The notes beneath the pieces are model-generated. The model had not been told where the DNA came from and did not search any database. It saw only the letters and a list, made by a program, of their open reading frames with translations. This document shows, one piece after another, positions 1 through 10,582 of a stretch of 33,333 nt of DNA (its first letter is position 1; every line of letters begins with the position of its first letter). This DNA is from Sphingosinicella sp. GTDB lineage: Bacteria; Pseudomonadota; Alphaproteobacteria; Sphingomonadales; Sphingomonadaceae. The DNA is taken from the NCBI GenBank assembly GCA_016793845.1, contig JAEULI010000134.1:1-33333 (forward strand). The letters run 5' to 3'. A program made the translations under genes and the position numbers.

Positions 1-1091
1 TGCTCGAGAAGTTCAGCGCCGAGTGCAAGGCCGAGGGCGACAAGGTCCGTGAGCTGGGCGGTCTGTTCGTGCTCGGCACCGAGCGCCACGAGAGCCGCCG
101 CATCGACAACCAGCTGCGCGGTCGTTCGGGCCGTCAGGGCGATCCGGGCTTCTCGCGCTTCTACCTCAGCCTTGACGATGACCTGCTGCGCATCTTCGGC
201 CAGCAATCGATGCTGAACCGCATGATGCAGTCCGGCCTCGAAGAGGGTGAGGCGATCGTCCACCCGTGGATCTCGAAGGCCATCCAGACCGCGCAGAGGA
301 AGGTCGAGGCCCGCAACTACGACGTCCGCAAGCAGCTCCTCCAGTACGACGACGTGATGAACGACCAGCGCAAGGTGGTCTACGAGCAGCGCGCCGACGT
401 GATGGATTCCGAAACGCTCGGCGATGTCGTTTCAGACATGCGCTCCGAGACCGCGAACGACCTCGTGGCGCTGCACTGCCCGGCCGGAAGCTACCCCGAG
501 CAGTGGAACGTCGAAGGGCTGAGGGCCGATCTTGGACGCCTGTTCGCGCTCGACCTGCCTATCGAGGATTGGATCGGCGAGCAGGCGGTCGATCAGGAAA
601 TCTTCATCGAGCGCATCGAGGCGGCCGCGAAGGACGCGCTTGAGGCGAAGACGGCGAACATCCCAGCGGAAACGTGGACGCAGATCGAGAAGAGCTTCCT
701 CCTCCAGGCGATCGACCACCACTGGAAAGAGCACCTCGCGACGCTCGACGCGCTGCGCGCCGTCATCCACCTGCGCGCCTATGCGCAGAAGCAGCCGATC
801 AACGAATACAAGCAGGAAGCTTTCGCGCTCTTCGAGCGGATGCTCGTCAACATCCGCGAGGAGGTGACGCGGATGCTCAGCCATGCGCAGTTCGAAATGG
901 CGCCGCCGCCGCTGCCGCGCACCCCGCCCGAGTTCCTGACGACGCACATCGACCCCTTCACGGGCGAAAACGATTCGCTCGCCGTCGATCCCGATCAGCT
1001 TGCGGAGACGGCGGGCGCCGTTGGCCGTAATCAGCCCTGTCCCTGCGGCTCGGGCAAGAAGTATAAGCACTGCCACGGCGCGAAGGACTAA
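1..1091 (+). CDS. secA: Protein translocase ATPase SecA, C-terminal part (5' end outside window)
   Basis: This is the C-terminal ~363 residues of SecA, the cytosolic motor ATPase that drives preproteins through SecYEG. The frame is open from base 3, so the gene starts upstream of the window. Visible features are the end of the second nucleotide-binding domain ([20 protein letters not shown], with the arginine-finger region, then QGDPG), the helical scaffold and wing region, and a C-terminal zinc motif [14 protein letters not shown]. The zinc motif binds SecB and phospholipid in characterised SecA proteins. A Pro-rich linker ([10 protein letters not shown]) precedes the zinc tail. The next gene follows after 24 bases. 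Identification is secure; only the N-terminal part is missing. Confidence 0.98.
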   Translation, partial: LEKFSAECKAEGDKVRELGGLFVLGTERHESRRIDNQLRGRSGRQGDPGFSRFYLSLDDDLLRIFGQQSMLNRMMQSGLEEGEAIVHPWISKAIQTAQRKVEARNYDVRKQLLQYDDVMNDQRKVVYEQRADVMDSETLGDVVSDMRSETANDLVALHCPAGSYPEQWNVEGLRADLGRLFALDLPIEDWIGEQAVDQEIFIERIEAAAKDALEAKTANIPAETWTQIEKSFLLQAIDHHWKEHLATLDALRAVIHLRAYAQKQPINEYKQEAFALFERMLVNIREEVTRMLSHAQFEMAPPPLPRTPPEFLTTHIDPFTGENDSLAVDPDQLAETAGAVGRNQPCPCGSGKKYKHCHGAKD

Positions 1092-1115
1092 CCCTTCGCT
1101 TCTGAGGGGGGTGAA

Positions 1116-2378
1116 ATGCTGAAACTGGCACTTGCCGCCGCCGCGCTGCTTTCAGGCGCGGCGCAGGCGGAAACCGTCGTCGTTACCGCTGACCGCATGG
1201 TCGATGTGGTCGCCGGGAAGACCGTGGCGAACCCGGTGGTGGTGATCACCGACGGGCGGATCGTCTCGGTCTCCGGCGGCGCGGGCATCCCGGCGGATGC
1301 GAAACGCGTCGATCTGCCCGGCATGACGCTCGTGCCCGGTCTCATCGACATGCACGTCCACCTCGACGGCTCGCCCGTCTACGGTGGCTACAACAGCCTC
1401 GTCTTTACCGACAGCTTCTGGACCGTGGTGGGCGCGGCGAACGCGCGCGCCATGCTGGAGGCGGGGTTCACCACCGTCCGCAACGTCGGCTCGGCGGGTT
1501 ACGCGGACGTCGGCATCAAGCAGGCGATCGAGGAGGGCTTCGCGAAAGGGCCGCGAATCGTTCCCGCCGCCTATGCGCTCGGCGCCACCGGCGGCCACTG
1601 CGACGAGACCTATTTCCCGCCGTCGTTCCATCGCAAGGGTGAAGCCGTCGGCGATTCGCCCGATGAACTCCGCCTGCGCGTGCGCGAGCAGCGGAAGTAT
1701 GGCGCGGAGGTCATCAAGGTGTGCGCCACGGGCGGCGTCTTCTCCCGCAACACCGAGCCCGGCCAGCAGCAGCTCTCGGAGGCCGAACTGCGCGCCATCG
1801 CCGACGAGGCGCACATGTGGGGCCTGAAGGTCGCCGCGCACGCGCACGGCACCTCCGGCATCAAGGCGGCGATTCGTGCCGGCATCGACACGATCGAGCA
1901 CGCGAGCCTGATCGACGCAGAGGGCATCCGCCTCGCCAAGGAGCGGGGCGCGGTGCTGGCGATGGATATCTACAACACCGAGTACACGCAGGCTGAGGGC
2001 CGCAAGAACGGCGTGCTGGAGGACAATCTGCGGAAGGACCGCGAGATCGCCCAGATCCAGCGGGATGGCTTCCGTGCCGCGCACAAGGCGGGCGTGAAGA
2101 TGGTCTTCGCGTCCGATGCGGGCGTGATGCCCCATGCGGAGGTCGGCAAGCAGTTCCGCGTGATGGTGGAGTACGGCATGACGCCCATGGACGCGATCCG
2201 CGCGGCGACGCGCAGCGCGGCCGAGGCGCTGGGCCGCGAATCGGACGTCGGCGCGATCGCGCCGGGCCGCTACGGAGACCTCATCGCGGTCGCCGGCGAC
2301 CCGACGGCGGACGTGACGCTGCTCGCGAATGTTCCTTTCGTGATGAAGGGCGGCGACATCGTGAAAGATGCGCGCTGA
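1116..2378 (+). CDS. Exported metal-dependent amidohydrolase (imidazolonepropionase / Xaa-Pro dipeptidase-like)
   Basis: A 420-residue amidohydrolase-superfamily enzyme with a Sec signal peptide (residues 1-18, ending in GAAQA), so it probably acts in the periplasm. The metal-site pattern is complete: HVH at about 80-82, a Lys at about 201 in VIKVCATGG that fits the carboxylated bridging lysine, His 244 in HAHG, His 262 in IEHAS, and Asp 334 in SDAG. Exported members of this subgroup commonly hydrolyse dipeptides or acylated amino acids, but substrate cannot be read from the sequence. ATG 1116 follows a G-rich stretch (GAGGGGGGTGA). The gene is co-directional with secA and may be read through from it; nothing else suggests a functional link. 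Confidence 0.87.
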   Translation: MLKLALAAAALLSGAAQAETVVVTADRMVDVVAGKTVANPVVVITDGRIVSVSGGAGIPADAKRVDLPGMTLVPGLIDMHVHLDGSPVYGGYNSLVFTDSFWTVVGAANARAMLEAGFTTVRNVGSAGYADVGIKQAIEEGFAKGPRIVPAAYALGATGGHCDETYFPPSFHRKGEAVGDSPDELRLRVREQRKYGAEVIKVCATGGVFSRNTEPGQQQLSEAELRAIADEAHMWGLKVAAHAHGTSGIKAAIRAGIDTIEHASLIDAEGIRLAKERGAVLAMDIYNTEYTQAEGRKNGVLEDNLRKDREIAQIQRDGFRAAHKAGVKMVFASDAGVMPHAEVGKQFRVMVEYGMTPMDAIRAATRSAAEALGRESDVGAIAPGRYGDLIAVAGDPTADVTLLANVPFVMKGGDIVKDAR

Positions 2379-2419
2379 GCGCATCGCCGAAGACCCGCGG
2401 AGAACCGTCACAAAAGCCG

Positions 2420-2448
2420 TTGACCTTGGGGGGAGGCGCGCATATAAG
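2420..2448 (+). promoter_or_regulatory. Sigma70-type promoter of the str operon
   Basis: TTGACC (2420-2425), a 17-base spacer, then TATAAG (2443-2448). Spacing is ideal and only one base differs from consensus in each hexamer. Transcription would start near 2455, giving a leader of about 220 bases before rpsL. This is the best promoter match I found in the window and fits a highly expressed operon. Confidence 0.75.
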
Positions 2449-2523
2449 CCGCGCCCGTACTCGCGGGCTGGTGGTAGGCGTTCGTCCTAGACGCTGTCCT
2501 GGAACGGGTTTTTAGAGCTGATA

Positions 2524-2611
2524 GGCCGCAAGGCCGCGAAATAAGGGTCCGGGTGGGGCCGTTAAGGTGCCCGCCGGGACCGTTTGCATTTGTCCGCGAA
2601 TCGATCGCGGA
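2524..2611 (+). promoter_or_regulatory. Structured 5' leader of rpsL with three hairpins
   Basis: Three inverted repeats lie in the untranslated leader. First, GGCC-GCAA-GGCC (2524-2535) has a GNRA-type loop. Second, a long hairpin (2546-2581) pairs GGTCC with GGACC and GGTGGG with CCCGCC, 11 base pairs with one G/G mismatch, one G-U pair and a 12-base loop. Third, TCCGCG-N7-CGCGGA (2593-2611) is perfect. No T-run follows the long hairpin, so it is not a plain intrinsic terminator. A role in ribosomal-protein feedback or antitermination is inference. The rest of the stretch 2379-2673 shows no gene. Confidence 0.5.
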
Positions 2612-2673
2612 TGCTTTGCGCGCGGCCGGCCCTGAGGCTCGCATGGATTTGGAAACAAGAGGCTGAAGCGTTA

Positions 2674-3045
2674 ATGCCGACGATCAACCAGCTGGTCCGC
2701 AAGGGTCGGAATCCGCAGAAGGCGCGCAACAAGGTGCCGGCGCTCGAAGCGAATCCGCAGAAGCGCGGCGTGTGCACGCGCGTCTACACGACGACCCCGA
2801 AGAAGCCGAACTCGGCGCTCCGCAAGGTGGCCAAGATTCGCCTGACCAACGGTTTCGAGGTGATCGGCTACATCCCGGGTGAAGGCCACAACCTTCAGGA
2901 ACACTCGGTGGTGCTCATTCGCGGCGGCCGCGTGAAGGATTTGCCGGGCGTGCGTTACCACGTGCTGCGCGGTGTTCTTGACACCCAGGGCGTCAAGGAT
3001 CGCAAGCAGAGCCGTTCGAAGTACGGCGCCAAGCGGCCTAAGTAA
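2674..3045 (+). CDS. rpsL: 30S ribosomal protein S12
   Basis: A 123-residue S12, the usual length, starting [13 protein letters not shown]12 sits at the decoding centre of the small subunit. The universally conserved [12 protein letters not shown] loop and the [12 protein letters not shown] loop are present. The first holds the lysine changed in streptomycin-resistant mutants and the second holds the aspartate methylthiolated by RimO in other bacteria; both are wild type here. The frame stays open upstream to 2584, but only ATG 2674 gives the family N-terminus, with AGAGG 12 bases or so upstream. First gene of the str operon; rpsG follows after 12 bases. Confidence 0.98.
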   Translation: MPTINQLVRKGRNPQKARNKVPALEANPQKRGVCTRVYTTTPKKPNSALRKVAKIRLTNGFEVIGYIPGEGHNLQEHSVVLIRGGRVKDLPGVRYHVLRGVLDTQGVKDRKQSRSKYGAKRPK

Positions 3046-3057
3046 GGAACTAGAGAA

Positions 3058-3528
3058 ATGGCTCGTCGTCGCCGTCCGGAGAAGCGCGAAATTCTCCCCG
3101 ATCCCCGCTTCGGGGATGTCACGCTCACGAAGTTCATGAACCTCGTGATGTATCAGGGCAAGAAGTCGGTCGCTGAAACGATCGTCTACAGCGCCCTCGA
3201 CAACATCGAAGCGAAGATGAAGAAGGACCCGGTCGGGATCTTCCACGACGCGCTCAACAACGTGAAGCCGGGCATCGAAGTCCGCAGCCGCCGCGTCGGC
3301 GGCGCGACCTACCAAGTGCCCGTCGAGGTGCGTCCGGACCGTTCGCAGGCGCTGGCGATTCGCTGGCTGATCTCGGCGGCGCGCAACCGCAGCGAGAACA
3401 CCATGTCGGCGCGCCTTTCGGGCGAACTGATGGACGCCTCGCAGAACCGCGGTACCGCCGTGAAGAAGCGCGAAGACACGCACCGTATGGCCGAGGCGAA
3501 CCGCGCCTTCGCGCACTACCGCTGGTAA
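3058..3528 (+). CDS. rpsG: 30S ribosomal protein S7
   Basis: A 156-residue S7 of normal length, beginning [21 protein letters not shown]7 starts assembly of the 30S head by binding the 3' major domain of 16S rRNA and lines the E site. The motifs [16 protein letters not shown] and the C-terminal [15 protein letters not shown] helix region are typical. It sits between rpsL (12-base gap) and fusA (19-base gap), the standard str order. In enteric bacteria S7 represses its own operon through the rpsL–rpsG spacer. Here that spacer is only 12 bases, so that mechanism cannot use it, and any feedback site would have to be elsewhere, for example in the rpsL leader. Confidence 0.98.
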   Translation: MARRRRPEKREILPDPRFGDVTLTKFMNLVMYQGKKSVAETIVYSALDNIEAKMKKDPVGIFHDALNNVKPGIEVRSRRVGGATYQVPVEVRPDRSQALAIRWLISAARNRSENTMSARLSGELMDASQNRGTAVKKREDTHRMAEANRAFAHYRW

Positions 3529-3547
3529 AGATTAAGGACTGATCGCA

Positions 3548-5623
3548 ATGGCCCGCAGCCATCCGCTCGATAAATATCGCAACATCGGCATCATGGCGCA
3601 CATTGATGCCGGCAAGACGACGACGACCGAGCGAATCCTCTATTACACCGGCAAGTCCTACAAGATCGGCGAAGTGCACGAAGGCACGGCGACGATGGAC
3701 TGGATGGAGCAGGAGCAAGAGCGCGGCATCACGATCACGTCTGCCGCGACGACCTGTTTCTGGAACGATCACCGCATCAACATCATCGACACGCCCGGCC
3801 ACGTCGACTTCACCATCGAAGTCGAGCGCAGCCTTCGCGTGCTCGACGGTGCCGTTGCGTGCTTCGACGGCGTTGCCGGCGTGGAGCCGCAGTCGGAGAC
3901 GGTGTGGCGTCAGGCCGACAAGTACCGCGTTCCGCGCATGTGCTTCGTCAACAAGCTCGATCGCACGGGCGCCAACTTCGAACGCTGCGTCCAGATGATC
4001 AAGGACCGCCTCGGTGCGCGTCCGCTGGTGCTTTACCTCCCGATCGGCATCGAGAGCTCGTTCAAGGGTCTCGTCGACCTCGTCGAGGACCGCGCGATCA
4101 TCTGGCTCGAGGAGTCGCTGGGCGCAAAGTTCGAGTATCAGGACATTCCGGCCGAGCTCAAGGACGCTGCAGAGCTTGCCCGCCAGGAACTCATCGAGAT
4201 GGCCGTCGAGCAGGACGATGCCGTCATGGAAGCCTACCTCGAAGGCAACGTTCCCGATCCCGCGACGCTGAAGGCGCTGATCCGCAAGGGTACGCTGAAC
4301 TTCGCGTTCGTGCCGGTGCTGTGCGGCTCGGCGTTCAAGAACAAGGGCGTGCAGCCGCTGCTCGACGCCGTCGTCGACTATCTGCCGAGCCCGCTCGACG
4401 TGCCGGCCGTGCAGGGCGTCAAGCTCGACGGCGAGACGGTCGATACCCGCAAGGCTGACGACAGCGAGCCGTTCTCGGCGCTGGCGTTCAAGATCATGAC
4501 CGACCCGTTCGTCGGCACGCTCACCTTCGCGCGCATCTACTCGGGCAAGCTCGAGGGTTCCTCCACCGTGCTCAACTCGGTGAAGGACAAGAAGGAAAAA
4601 ATCGGTCGTATGCTCCTGATGCATGCGAACGAGCGTGAAGACATCAAGGAAGCCTACGCGGGCGACATCGTTGCGCTTGTCGGTCTCAAGGAAGTCACCA
4701 CGGGCGAAACGCTCTGCGCGCCGAATGCGCCGATCATCCTGGAGCGCATGGAGTTCCCGGATCCGGTCATCGAGGTCGCGGTCGAACCGAAGACCAAGGC
4801 CGACCAGGAGAAGATGGGCATCGCGCTCAATCGTCTGGCGCAGGAAGACCCGAGCTTCCGCGTGTCGTCGGACATGGAAAGCGGCCAGACCATCATCAAG
4901 GGCATGGGCGAACTTCACCTCGAAATCCTCGTCGATCGCATGAAGCGTGAGTTCAAGGTCGAGGCGAACGTTGGCGCGCCGCAGGTGGCGTACCGCGAAT
5001 CGCTCGCGCGCAAGGTCGATATCGACTACACGCACAAGAAGCAGTCAGGCGGTTCGGGTCAGTTCGGCCGCGTGAAGATGACGGTCGAGCCGGGCGAACG
5101 CGGCCAGGGCGTGCTTTTCGTCGACGAGGTCAAGGGCGGCAACGTTCCGCGCGAATACATCCCTTCGGTCGAGAAGGGCATTCGCGAGGTTGCGGCTTCG
5201 GGTTCGCTGATCGGCTTCCCGATCATCGACTTCACCGCGACGCTGACGGACGGTGCCTACCACGACGTCGACTCGTCGGCGATGGCGTTCGAAATCACCG
5301 GTCGTGGTGCGATGCGCGAAGCGGCCCAGAAGGCCGGCATCAAGCTGCTCGAGCCGGTGATGAAGGTCGAGGTGGTGACGCCCGAGGAGTTCATGGGCGA
5401 CGTTATCGGCGATCTCAATTCGCGGCGCGGCCAGATCCAGGGTACTGACAGCCGCGGCAACGCGCAGGTGGTCGAGGCGATCGTGCCGCTGGCGAACATG
5501 TTCGGGTACGTCAACCAGCTCCGTTCTTTCTCGCAGGGCCGGGCGCAGTACACGATGCAGTTCAGTCATTACGAGGAAGTTCCGGCGAACGTCGCCGAGG
5601 AAGTCAAGGCGAAGCTCGCCTGA
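3548..5623 (+). CDS. fusA: Elongation factor G
   Basis: A 691-residue EF-G, the full family length. This GTPase moves tRNA and mRNA through the ribosome and, with RRF, recycles ribosomes. GTP-binding elements are in order: AHIDAGKTT (about 17-25), the switch region [12 protein letters not shown] (about 58-69), DTPGHVD (81-87) and NKLD (135-138). Domain II, domain III ([18 protein letters not shown]) and domains IV–V with the GGSGQFG loop follow. ATG 3548 is preceded by AAGGACTGATCGCA. Third gene of the str operon. Only one fusA copy is in the window and nothing in it looks unusual. Confidence 0.98.
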   Translation: MARSHPLDKYRNIGIMAHIDAGKTTTTERILYYTGKSYKIGEVHEGTATMDWMEQEQERGITITSAATTCFWNDHRINIIDTPGHVDFTIEVERSLRVLDGAVACFDGVAGVEPQSETVWRQADKYRVPRMCFVNKLDRTGANFERCVQMIKDRLGARPLVLYLPIGIESSFKGLVDLVEDRAIIWLEESLGAKFEYQDIPAELKDAAELARQELIEMAVEQDDAVMEAYLEGNVPDPATLKALIRKGTLNFAFVPVLCGSAFKNKGVQPLLDAVVDYLPSPLDVPAVQGVKLDGETVDTRKADDSEPFSALAFKIMTDPFVGTLTFARIYSGKLEGSSTVLNSVKDKKEKIGRMLLMHANEREDIKEAYAGDIVALVGLKEVTTGETLCAPNAPIILERMEFPDPVIEVAVEPKTKADQEKMGIALNRLAQEDPSFRVSSDMESGQTIIKGMGELHLEILVDRMKREFKVEANVGAPQVAYRESLARKVDIDYTHKKQSGGSGQFGRVKMTVEPGERGQGVLFVDEVKGGNVPREYIPSVEKGIREVAASGSLIGFPIIDFTATLTDGAYHDVDSSAMAFEITGRGAMREAAQKAGIKLLEPVMKVEVVTPEEFMGDVIGDLNSRRGQIQGTDSRGNAQVVEAIVPLANMFGYVNQLRSFSQGRAQYTMQFSHYEEVPANVAEEVKAKLA

Positions 5624-5689
5624 GAATTTGGTTGGCAATCGGAATTGGCCGCGAGGCCAGAGACAGCAGAAGACAAGAGGGTTAGAGAC

Positions 5690-6880
<1,191 letters not shown>

Positions 6881-6894
6881 GCGAAAGCATATCG

Positions 6895-6934
6895 CCGGTC
6901 CGGCACGAAAACGTGCCGGACCGGTTTGCTTTTG
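6895..6934 (+). terminator. Rho-independent terminator after tuf
   Basis: A perfect 13-bp GC-rich stem, CCGGTCCGGCACG pairing with CGTGCCGGACCGG around an AAAA loop (6895-6924), followed by TTTGCTTTTG. It separates the str and S10 operons. Arms and loop are read directly from the sequence; the interrupted T-tract may allow some read-through. Confidence 0.88.
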
Positions 6935-6949
6935 CCGGTTGATTGTCAG

Positions 6950-6967
6950 GGCCGAAATTGGTCGGCC
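6950..6967. repeat. Short palindrome between tuf terminator and rpsJ
   Basis: GGCCGA-AATTGG-TCGGCC is a perfect 6-bp inverted repeat 26 bases before rpsJ. It lies just downstream of TTGTCA (6943-6948), a possible -35 element, but no good -10 follows at normal spacing. It could be an operator or a small RNA hairpin. The spacer from terminator to rpsJ is only ~60 bases, so there is no room for a long S10-type leader. Confidence 0.35.
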
Positions 6968-6993
6968 AAATAAAGGTTTGAACGGGTACCCGC

Positions 6994-7308
<315 letters not shown>

Positions 7309-7326
7309 CCTGACGTTTTAACTCAA

Positions 7327-7357
7327 GCCCGCTCCGCGGAGTGGGCCTCTGAAGAGG
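7327..7357 (+). promoter_or_regulatory. Overlapping hairpins in rpsJ–rplC spacer covering the rplC Shine-Dalgarno
   Basis: GCCCGCTCC pairs with GGAGTGGGC (7327-7346; one G-U pair, tight loop). A second repeat, CCTCT-GA-AGAGG (7346-7357), overlaps it by one base and its 3' arm contains the purine-rich ribosome-binding stretch of rplC. The hairpins are seen; a role in tuning rplC translation is inference. Confidence 0.35.
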
Positions 7358-7370
7358 AAGGAACAGGATC

Positions 7371-8135
7371 ATGCGCACTGGCGTGATCGCAAAGAAGGTG
7401 GGAATGACCCGGCTGTTCAAGGATGACGGCCGGCACGTTCCTGTGACGGTCCTCAGCCTTGAAGGCTGCCAGGTCGTTGCGCAGCGCACCGAGGACCGCG
7501 ACGGTTATGTCGCGCTCCAGCTCGGTGCCGGCACCGCGAAGGTTAAGAACGTCGCCAAGCCGCAGCGCGGCCACTTCGGCAAGGCCGAAGTCGAGCCGAA
7601 GGCGCAGGTTGTCGAATTCCGCGTGACGGAAGATGCGCTCGTCGATGTGGGTGCCGAACTTTCGGCCGACCATTTCGTCGCGGGCCAGTATGTCGACATC
7701 ACCGGCTCCACGCAGGGCAAGGGCTTCGCCGGCGCCATCAAGCGTTGGGGCTTCGGCGGTCTGCGCGCGACGCACGGCGTGTCCGTCTCGCACCGTTCGC
7801 ATGGTTCGACGGGTAACCGCCAGGATCCCGGCAAGGTCTTCAAGAACAAGAAGATGGCCGGCCACATGGGCGCCCGCAACCGCACGCAGCAGAACCTCGA
7901 GATCGTCGGCACCGACGTCGCGCGCGGTCTGATCTTCGTCAAGGGTTCGGTCCCCGGTCACAAGGGTGGTTGGCTCGAAGTGCGCGACGCCGTGAAGGTG
8001 GCGCGTCCTGGCGAGGCTCCGTATCCGGCCGGCGTCCGCACCGCGAACAACAATGAAGCGGCCCCCGCCGAGGCCCCGGCTGAAACGCCGGCTGCCGAGA
8101 CGGTCGAAACCGCCACCGACGGCCAGGAGGGCTGA
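7371..8135 (+). CDS. rplC: 50S ribosomal protein L3 with acidic C-terminal extension
   Basis: A 254-residue L3, a primary 23S rRNA-binding protein that reaches the peptidyl-transferase centre. The core runs from [16 protein letters not shown] to about residue 215, with the loop [24 protein letters not shown]; Gln 151 lies where PrmB methylates L3 in E. coli. The E. coli protein is ~209 residues. The extra ~35 residues here are Ala/Pro/Glu-rich ([19 protein letters not shown]), probably disordered, and unlikely to be part of the fold. ATG 7371 follows AGAGGAAGGAACAG. It is two bases upstream of rplD, so the two are probably coupled. Confidence 0.98.
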   Translation: MRTGVIAKKVGMTRLFKDDGRHVPVTVLSLEGCQVVAQRTEDRDGYVALQLGAGTAKVKNVAKPQRGHFGKAEVEPKAQVVEFRVTEDALVDVGAELSADHFVAGQYVDITGSTQGKGFAGAIKRWGFGGLRATHGVSVSHRSHGSTGNRQDPGKVFKNKKMAGHMGARNRTQQNLEIVGTDVARGLIFVKGSVPGHKGGWLEVRDAVKVARPGEAPYPAGVRTANNNEAAPAEAPAETPAAETVETATDGQEG

Positions 8136-8137
8136 AC

Positions 8138-8758
8138 ATGAAGATCAAGGTACAGACCCTCGACGCGAAAGCTGCTGGCGATGTCGAACTGAACGACGAG
8201 ATCTTCGGTCTCGAACTTCGCACCGACATCCTGCACCGCGTCGTCAACTGGCAGCTCGCCAACCGTCGCGGCTACGCCCGCGCCGCCCGCGAGCGTTCGG
8301 ATGTTGCACGCACCGGCAAGAAGTTCGGTCGCCAGAAGGGCGGCGGTACGGCTCGTCACGGCAACCGCCGCGCTCCGATCTTCATCGGCGGCGGCAAGGC
8401 CCACGGCCCGCGCGCCCGCTCGTTCGAGCAGAGCCTGAACAAGAAGATCCGCGTCCTCGGCCTCAAGACCGCGCTGTCGGCGAAGGCAAAGGAAGGCAAG
8501 CTCATCGTCCTCAAGGACCTCGAGCTGAAGGATGCCAAGACGAAGGCGCTGCGCGAGCAGCTCGGCAAGCTCGGCATTACCAGCGGCCTCTTCATCGACG
8601 GCGACACGCCCGCGAACTTCCGTCTGGCCTGCGCGAACCTCTACAAGGTTGACGTGCTGCCGGTCATCGGCGCGAACGTGTACGACATCCTCAATCACGA
8701 CACGCTCGTCCTCACGACGTCGGCGGTCGAAAAGCTGGAGGCGCGCTTCAATGGCTAA
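8138..8758 (+). CDS. rplD: 50S ribosomal protein L4
   Basis: A 206-residue L4, which binds 23S rRNA domain I and whose long loop lines the exit tunnel. The tunnel loop is visible as [35 protein letters not shown] (given here as adjoining segments [15 protein letters not shown] and [13 protein letters not shown]), followed by the conserved [13 protein letters not shown] near the C-terminus. It begins two bases after rplC and its last 8 bases overlap rplW. In E. coli L4 also represses the S10 operon through a long leader, but no such leader is present ahead of rpsJ here. Confidence 0.97.
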   Translation: MKIKVQTLDAKAAGDVELNDEIFGLELRTDILHRVVNWQLANRRGYARAARERSDVARTGKKFGRQKGGGTARHGNRRAPIFIGGGKAHGPRARSFEQSLNKKIRVLGLKTALSAKAKEGKLIVLKDLELKDAKTKALREQLGKLGITSGLFIDGDTPANFRLACANLYKVDVLPVIGANVYDILNHDTLVLTTSAVEKLEARFNG

Positions 8759-9068
8759 AGCTGCGAAGAAGGCCGAGATCGCGCTGGAGCACTACGACGT
8801 GATCCTGTCGCCGGTCATCACCGAGAAGTCGACGCAGGTGTCGGAATACAACCAGGTTGTGTTCCACGTCGCGAAGACCGCGACCAAGCCCGCCATCAAG
8901 GCGGCGGTCGAAGCGCTGTTCGATGTCAAGGTGAAGGGCGTGAACACGCTCATCGCCAAGGGCAAGACGAAGCGCTGGAAGGGTCAGCGCTACATCCGCT
9001 CCGACGCGAAGAAAGCCGTCGTGACGCTCGCCGAAGGCGAGTCGATCGACGTGACCACGGGAATCTAA
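8751..9068 (+). CDS. rplW: 50S ribosomal protein L23
   Basis: A 105-residue L23, located at the tunnel exit where trigger factor and SRP dock. It begins [21 protein letters not shown], and the family signature SPVITEKST is at about 20-28. A Lys-rich loop ([20 protein letters not shown]) follows. The start is set by ATGGCTAA at 8751, where the last codons and stop of rplD overlap the first codons of rplW by 8 bases. The frame is open further upstream inside rplD, but that extension is Arg/Ser-rich out-of-frame translation and not L23. Confidence 0.97.
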   Translation: MAKAAKKAEIALEHYDVILSPVITEKSTQVSEYNQVVFHVAKTATKPAIKAAVEALFDVKVKGVNTLIAKGKTKRWKGQRYIRSDAKKAVVTLAEGESIDVTTGI

Positions 9069-9071
9069 GCC

Positions 9072-9911
9072 ATGGCGCTCAAATCCTATAACCCCACCAG
9101 CGCAGCGCGCCGCGGCCTCGTCCTCGTCGACAAGTCGCAGCTCTTCAAGGGCAAGCCCGTCAAGGCGCTGACCGAGGGTCTCCACAAGTCCGGCGGCCGC
9201 AACAACCAGGGCCACGCCACCGCGCGCGGCATTGGCGGTGGTCACAAGCGTCGCTATCGCATCGTCGATTTCAAGCGTCGCAAGTGGGACGTGTCGGCCG
9301 TTGTCGAGCGGATCGAGTATGACCCGAACCGCACGGCGTTCATCGCCCTCGTGAAGTACGAGGACGGCGAGCTGAACTACATCCTCGCACCGCAGCGTCT
9401 TGCTGTCGGCGACACGGTCGTCGCAGGCAAGAAGACCGACGTGAAGCCGGGCAATGCGATGGAAATCGGTCAGATGCCGGTCGGCACGATCGTCCACAAC
9501 GTCGAGATGAAGCCCCGCAAGGGCGGCCAGATCGCACGTTCGGCAGGCACCTATGTGCAGGTCGTCGGCCGTGACCGCGGCATGGCGATCGTCCGCCTCG
9601 GTTCGGGCGAGCAGCGCTACGTCCCCGCCGATTGCATGGCGACGGTCGGCGCGGTGTCGAACCCCGACAACTCGAACCAGAACCTTGCCAAGGCCGGTCG
9701 TAACCGCTGGCTCGGCAAGCGTCCGCTGACGCGCGGTGTCGCCAAGAACCCGGTCGACCACCCGCACGGCGGTGGTGAAGGCCGCACCTCGGGTGGCCGT
9801 CATCCGGTGACCCCGTGGGGCAAGCCGACGAAGGGTGCCAAGACCCGGAACAAGAAGAAGGCGTCGAGCGCGATGATCATCCGTTCGCGTCACGCGAAGA
9901 AGAAGAGGTAA
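9072..9911 (+). CDS. rplB: 50S ribosomal protein L2
   Basis: A 279-residue L2, required for subunit association and peptidyl-transferase activity. The N-terminal OB-like domain ([21 protein letters not shown] split at its glycines) and the C-terminal SH3-like domain are both present. The essential histidine is in the motif [23 protein letters not shown] 9072 is three bases after the rplW stop. The last residues (RSRHAKKKR) are the usual basic tail. Length and motifs are standard. Confidence 0.98.
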   Translation: MALKSYNPTSAARRGLVLVDKSQLFKGKPVKALTEGLHKSGGRNNQGHATARGIGGGHKRRYRIVDFKRRKWDVSAVVERIEYDPNRTAFIALVKYEDGELNYILAPQRLAVGDTVVAGKKTDVKPGNAMEIGQMPVGTIVHNVEMKPRKGGQIARSAGTYVQVVGRDRGMAIVRLGSGEQRYVPADCMATVGAVSNPDNSNQNLAKAGRNRWLGKRPLTRGVAKNPVDHPHGGGEGRTSGGRHPVTPWGKPTKGAKTRNKKKASSAMIIRSRHAKKKR

Positions 9912-9914
9912 GCC

Positions 9915-10190
9915 ATGGCGCGTTCCGTCTGGAAGGGTCCGTTTGTCGACCTGCACCTTCTGAAGAAGGCCGAGACCGCCCAGGATTCCGGTGCGCGTGC
10001 GCCGATCAAGACCTGGTCGCGCCGCTCGACGATCCTGCCGCAGTTCGTTGGCCTCACCTTCAACGTCTACAACGGCAAGAAGTTCGTGCCGGTGACCGTC
10101 AACGAGGACATGGTGGGCATGAAGCTCGGCGAGTTCGCGCCGACGCGCACCTATTTCGGCCACACCGCCGACAAGAAGGCGAAGAGGTAA
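9915..10190 (+). CDS. rpsS: 30S ribosomal protein S19
   Basis: A 91-residue S19 of normal length, which forms a complex with S13 in the 30S head near the A and P sites. It begins [18 protein letters not shown] and contains the conserved [22 protein letters not shown] region (adjoining parts [11 protein letters not shown] and [11 protein letters not shown]) and [10 protein letters not shown] at the end. It lies three bases from both rplB and rplV, with a GTAAGCC-type spacer carrying little room for an independent ribosome-binding site, so translational coupling is likely. Confidence 0.97.
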   Translation: MARSVWKGPFVDLHLLKKAETAQDSGARAPIKTWSRRSTILPQFVGLTFNVYNGKKFVPVTVNEDMVGMKLGEFAPTRTYFGHTADKKAKR

Positions 10191-10193
10191 GCG

Positions 10194-10580
10194 ATGAGCA
10201 AGGCTGCAAACCCCCGCCGCGTCGGCGAGCGCGAAGCGCTCGCGGTGGCGACGACCGTGCGCGGTTCGGCATACAAGCTGAACCTCGTTGCCGGTCTCAT
10301 CCGCGGCAAGAAAGCCGGCGATGCGCTCAACATCCTCACCTTCTCCACGAAGGCGATGGCGGTTGACGTCCGCAAGGTTCTCGCCTCGGCGATCGCGAAC
10401 GCTGAAAACAACCACAACCTCGACGTCGATGCGCTCGTGGTGAAGGAAGCCAGCGTCGGCAAGTCGATCACGATGAAGCGCTGGACGCCGCGCGCGCGCG
10501 GCCGCTCGGCGAAGATCATGAAGCCGATCAGCCGTATCCGCATCGTTGTGCGCGAAGCGGACGAAGAGGCAGGAGCGTAA
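10194..10580 (+). CDS. rplV: 50S ribosomal protein L22
   Basis: A 128-residue L22, which contacts all 23S rRNA domains and lines the exit tunnel with L4. The fold signature is visible as the N-terminal [18 protein letters not shown], then [18 protein letters not shown], and the tunnel hairpin loop around [17 protein letters not shown]. Compared with E. coli L22 (110 residues) the N-terminus is longer by about 15 residues ([20 protein letters not shown]), which is common in alphaproteobacteria. The start at 10194 is three bases after rpsS. Two bases separate it from rpsC. Confidence 0.97.
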   Translation: MSKAANPRRVGEREALAVATTVRGSAYKLNLVAGLIRGKKAGDALNILTFSTKAMAVDVRKVLASAIANAENNHNLDVDALVVKEASVGKSITMKRWTPRARGRSAKIMKPISRIRIVVREADEEAGA

Positions 10581-10582
10581 AC

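Noticed and set aside
2584-2673. In-frame upstream extension of rpsL from 2584
   Set aside because: S12 is universally ~123 residues starting MPTINQL; the extra 30 residues lie in the structured leader and have no family support.
8748-10415. 555-codon minus-strand open frame opposite rplW/rplB/rpsS/rplV, and similar long antisense frames at 10151-11785, 3254-5035, 5045-6655, 21244-23193 and 1152-2411
   Set aside because: They lie antisense to certain genes, have Arg/Asp/His-rich low-complexity translations and match no family. Long antisense frames are expected from GC-rich codon use.
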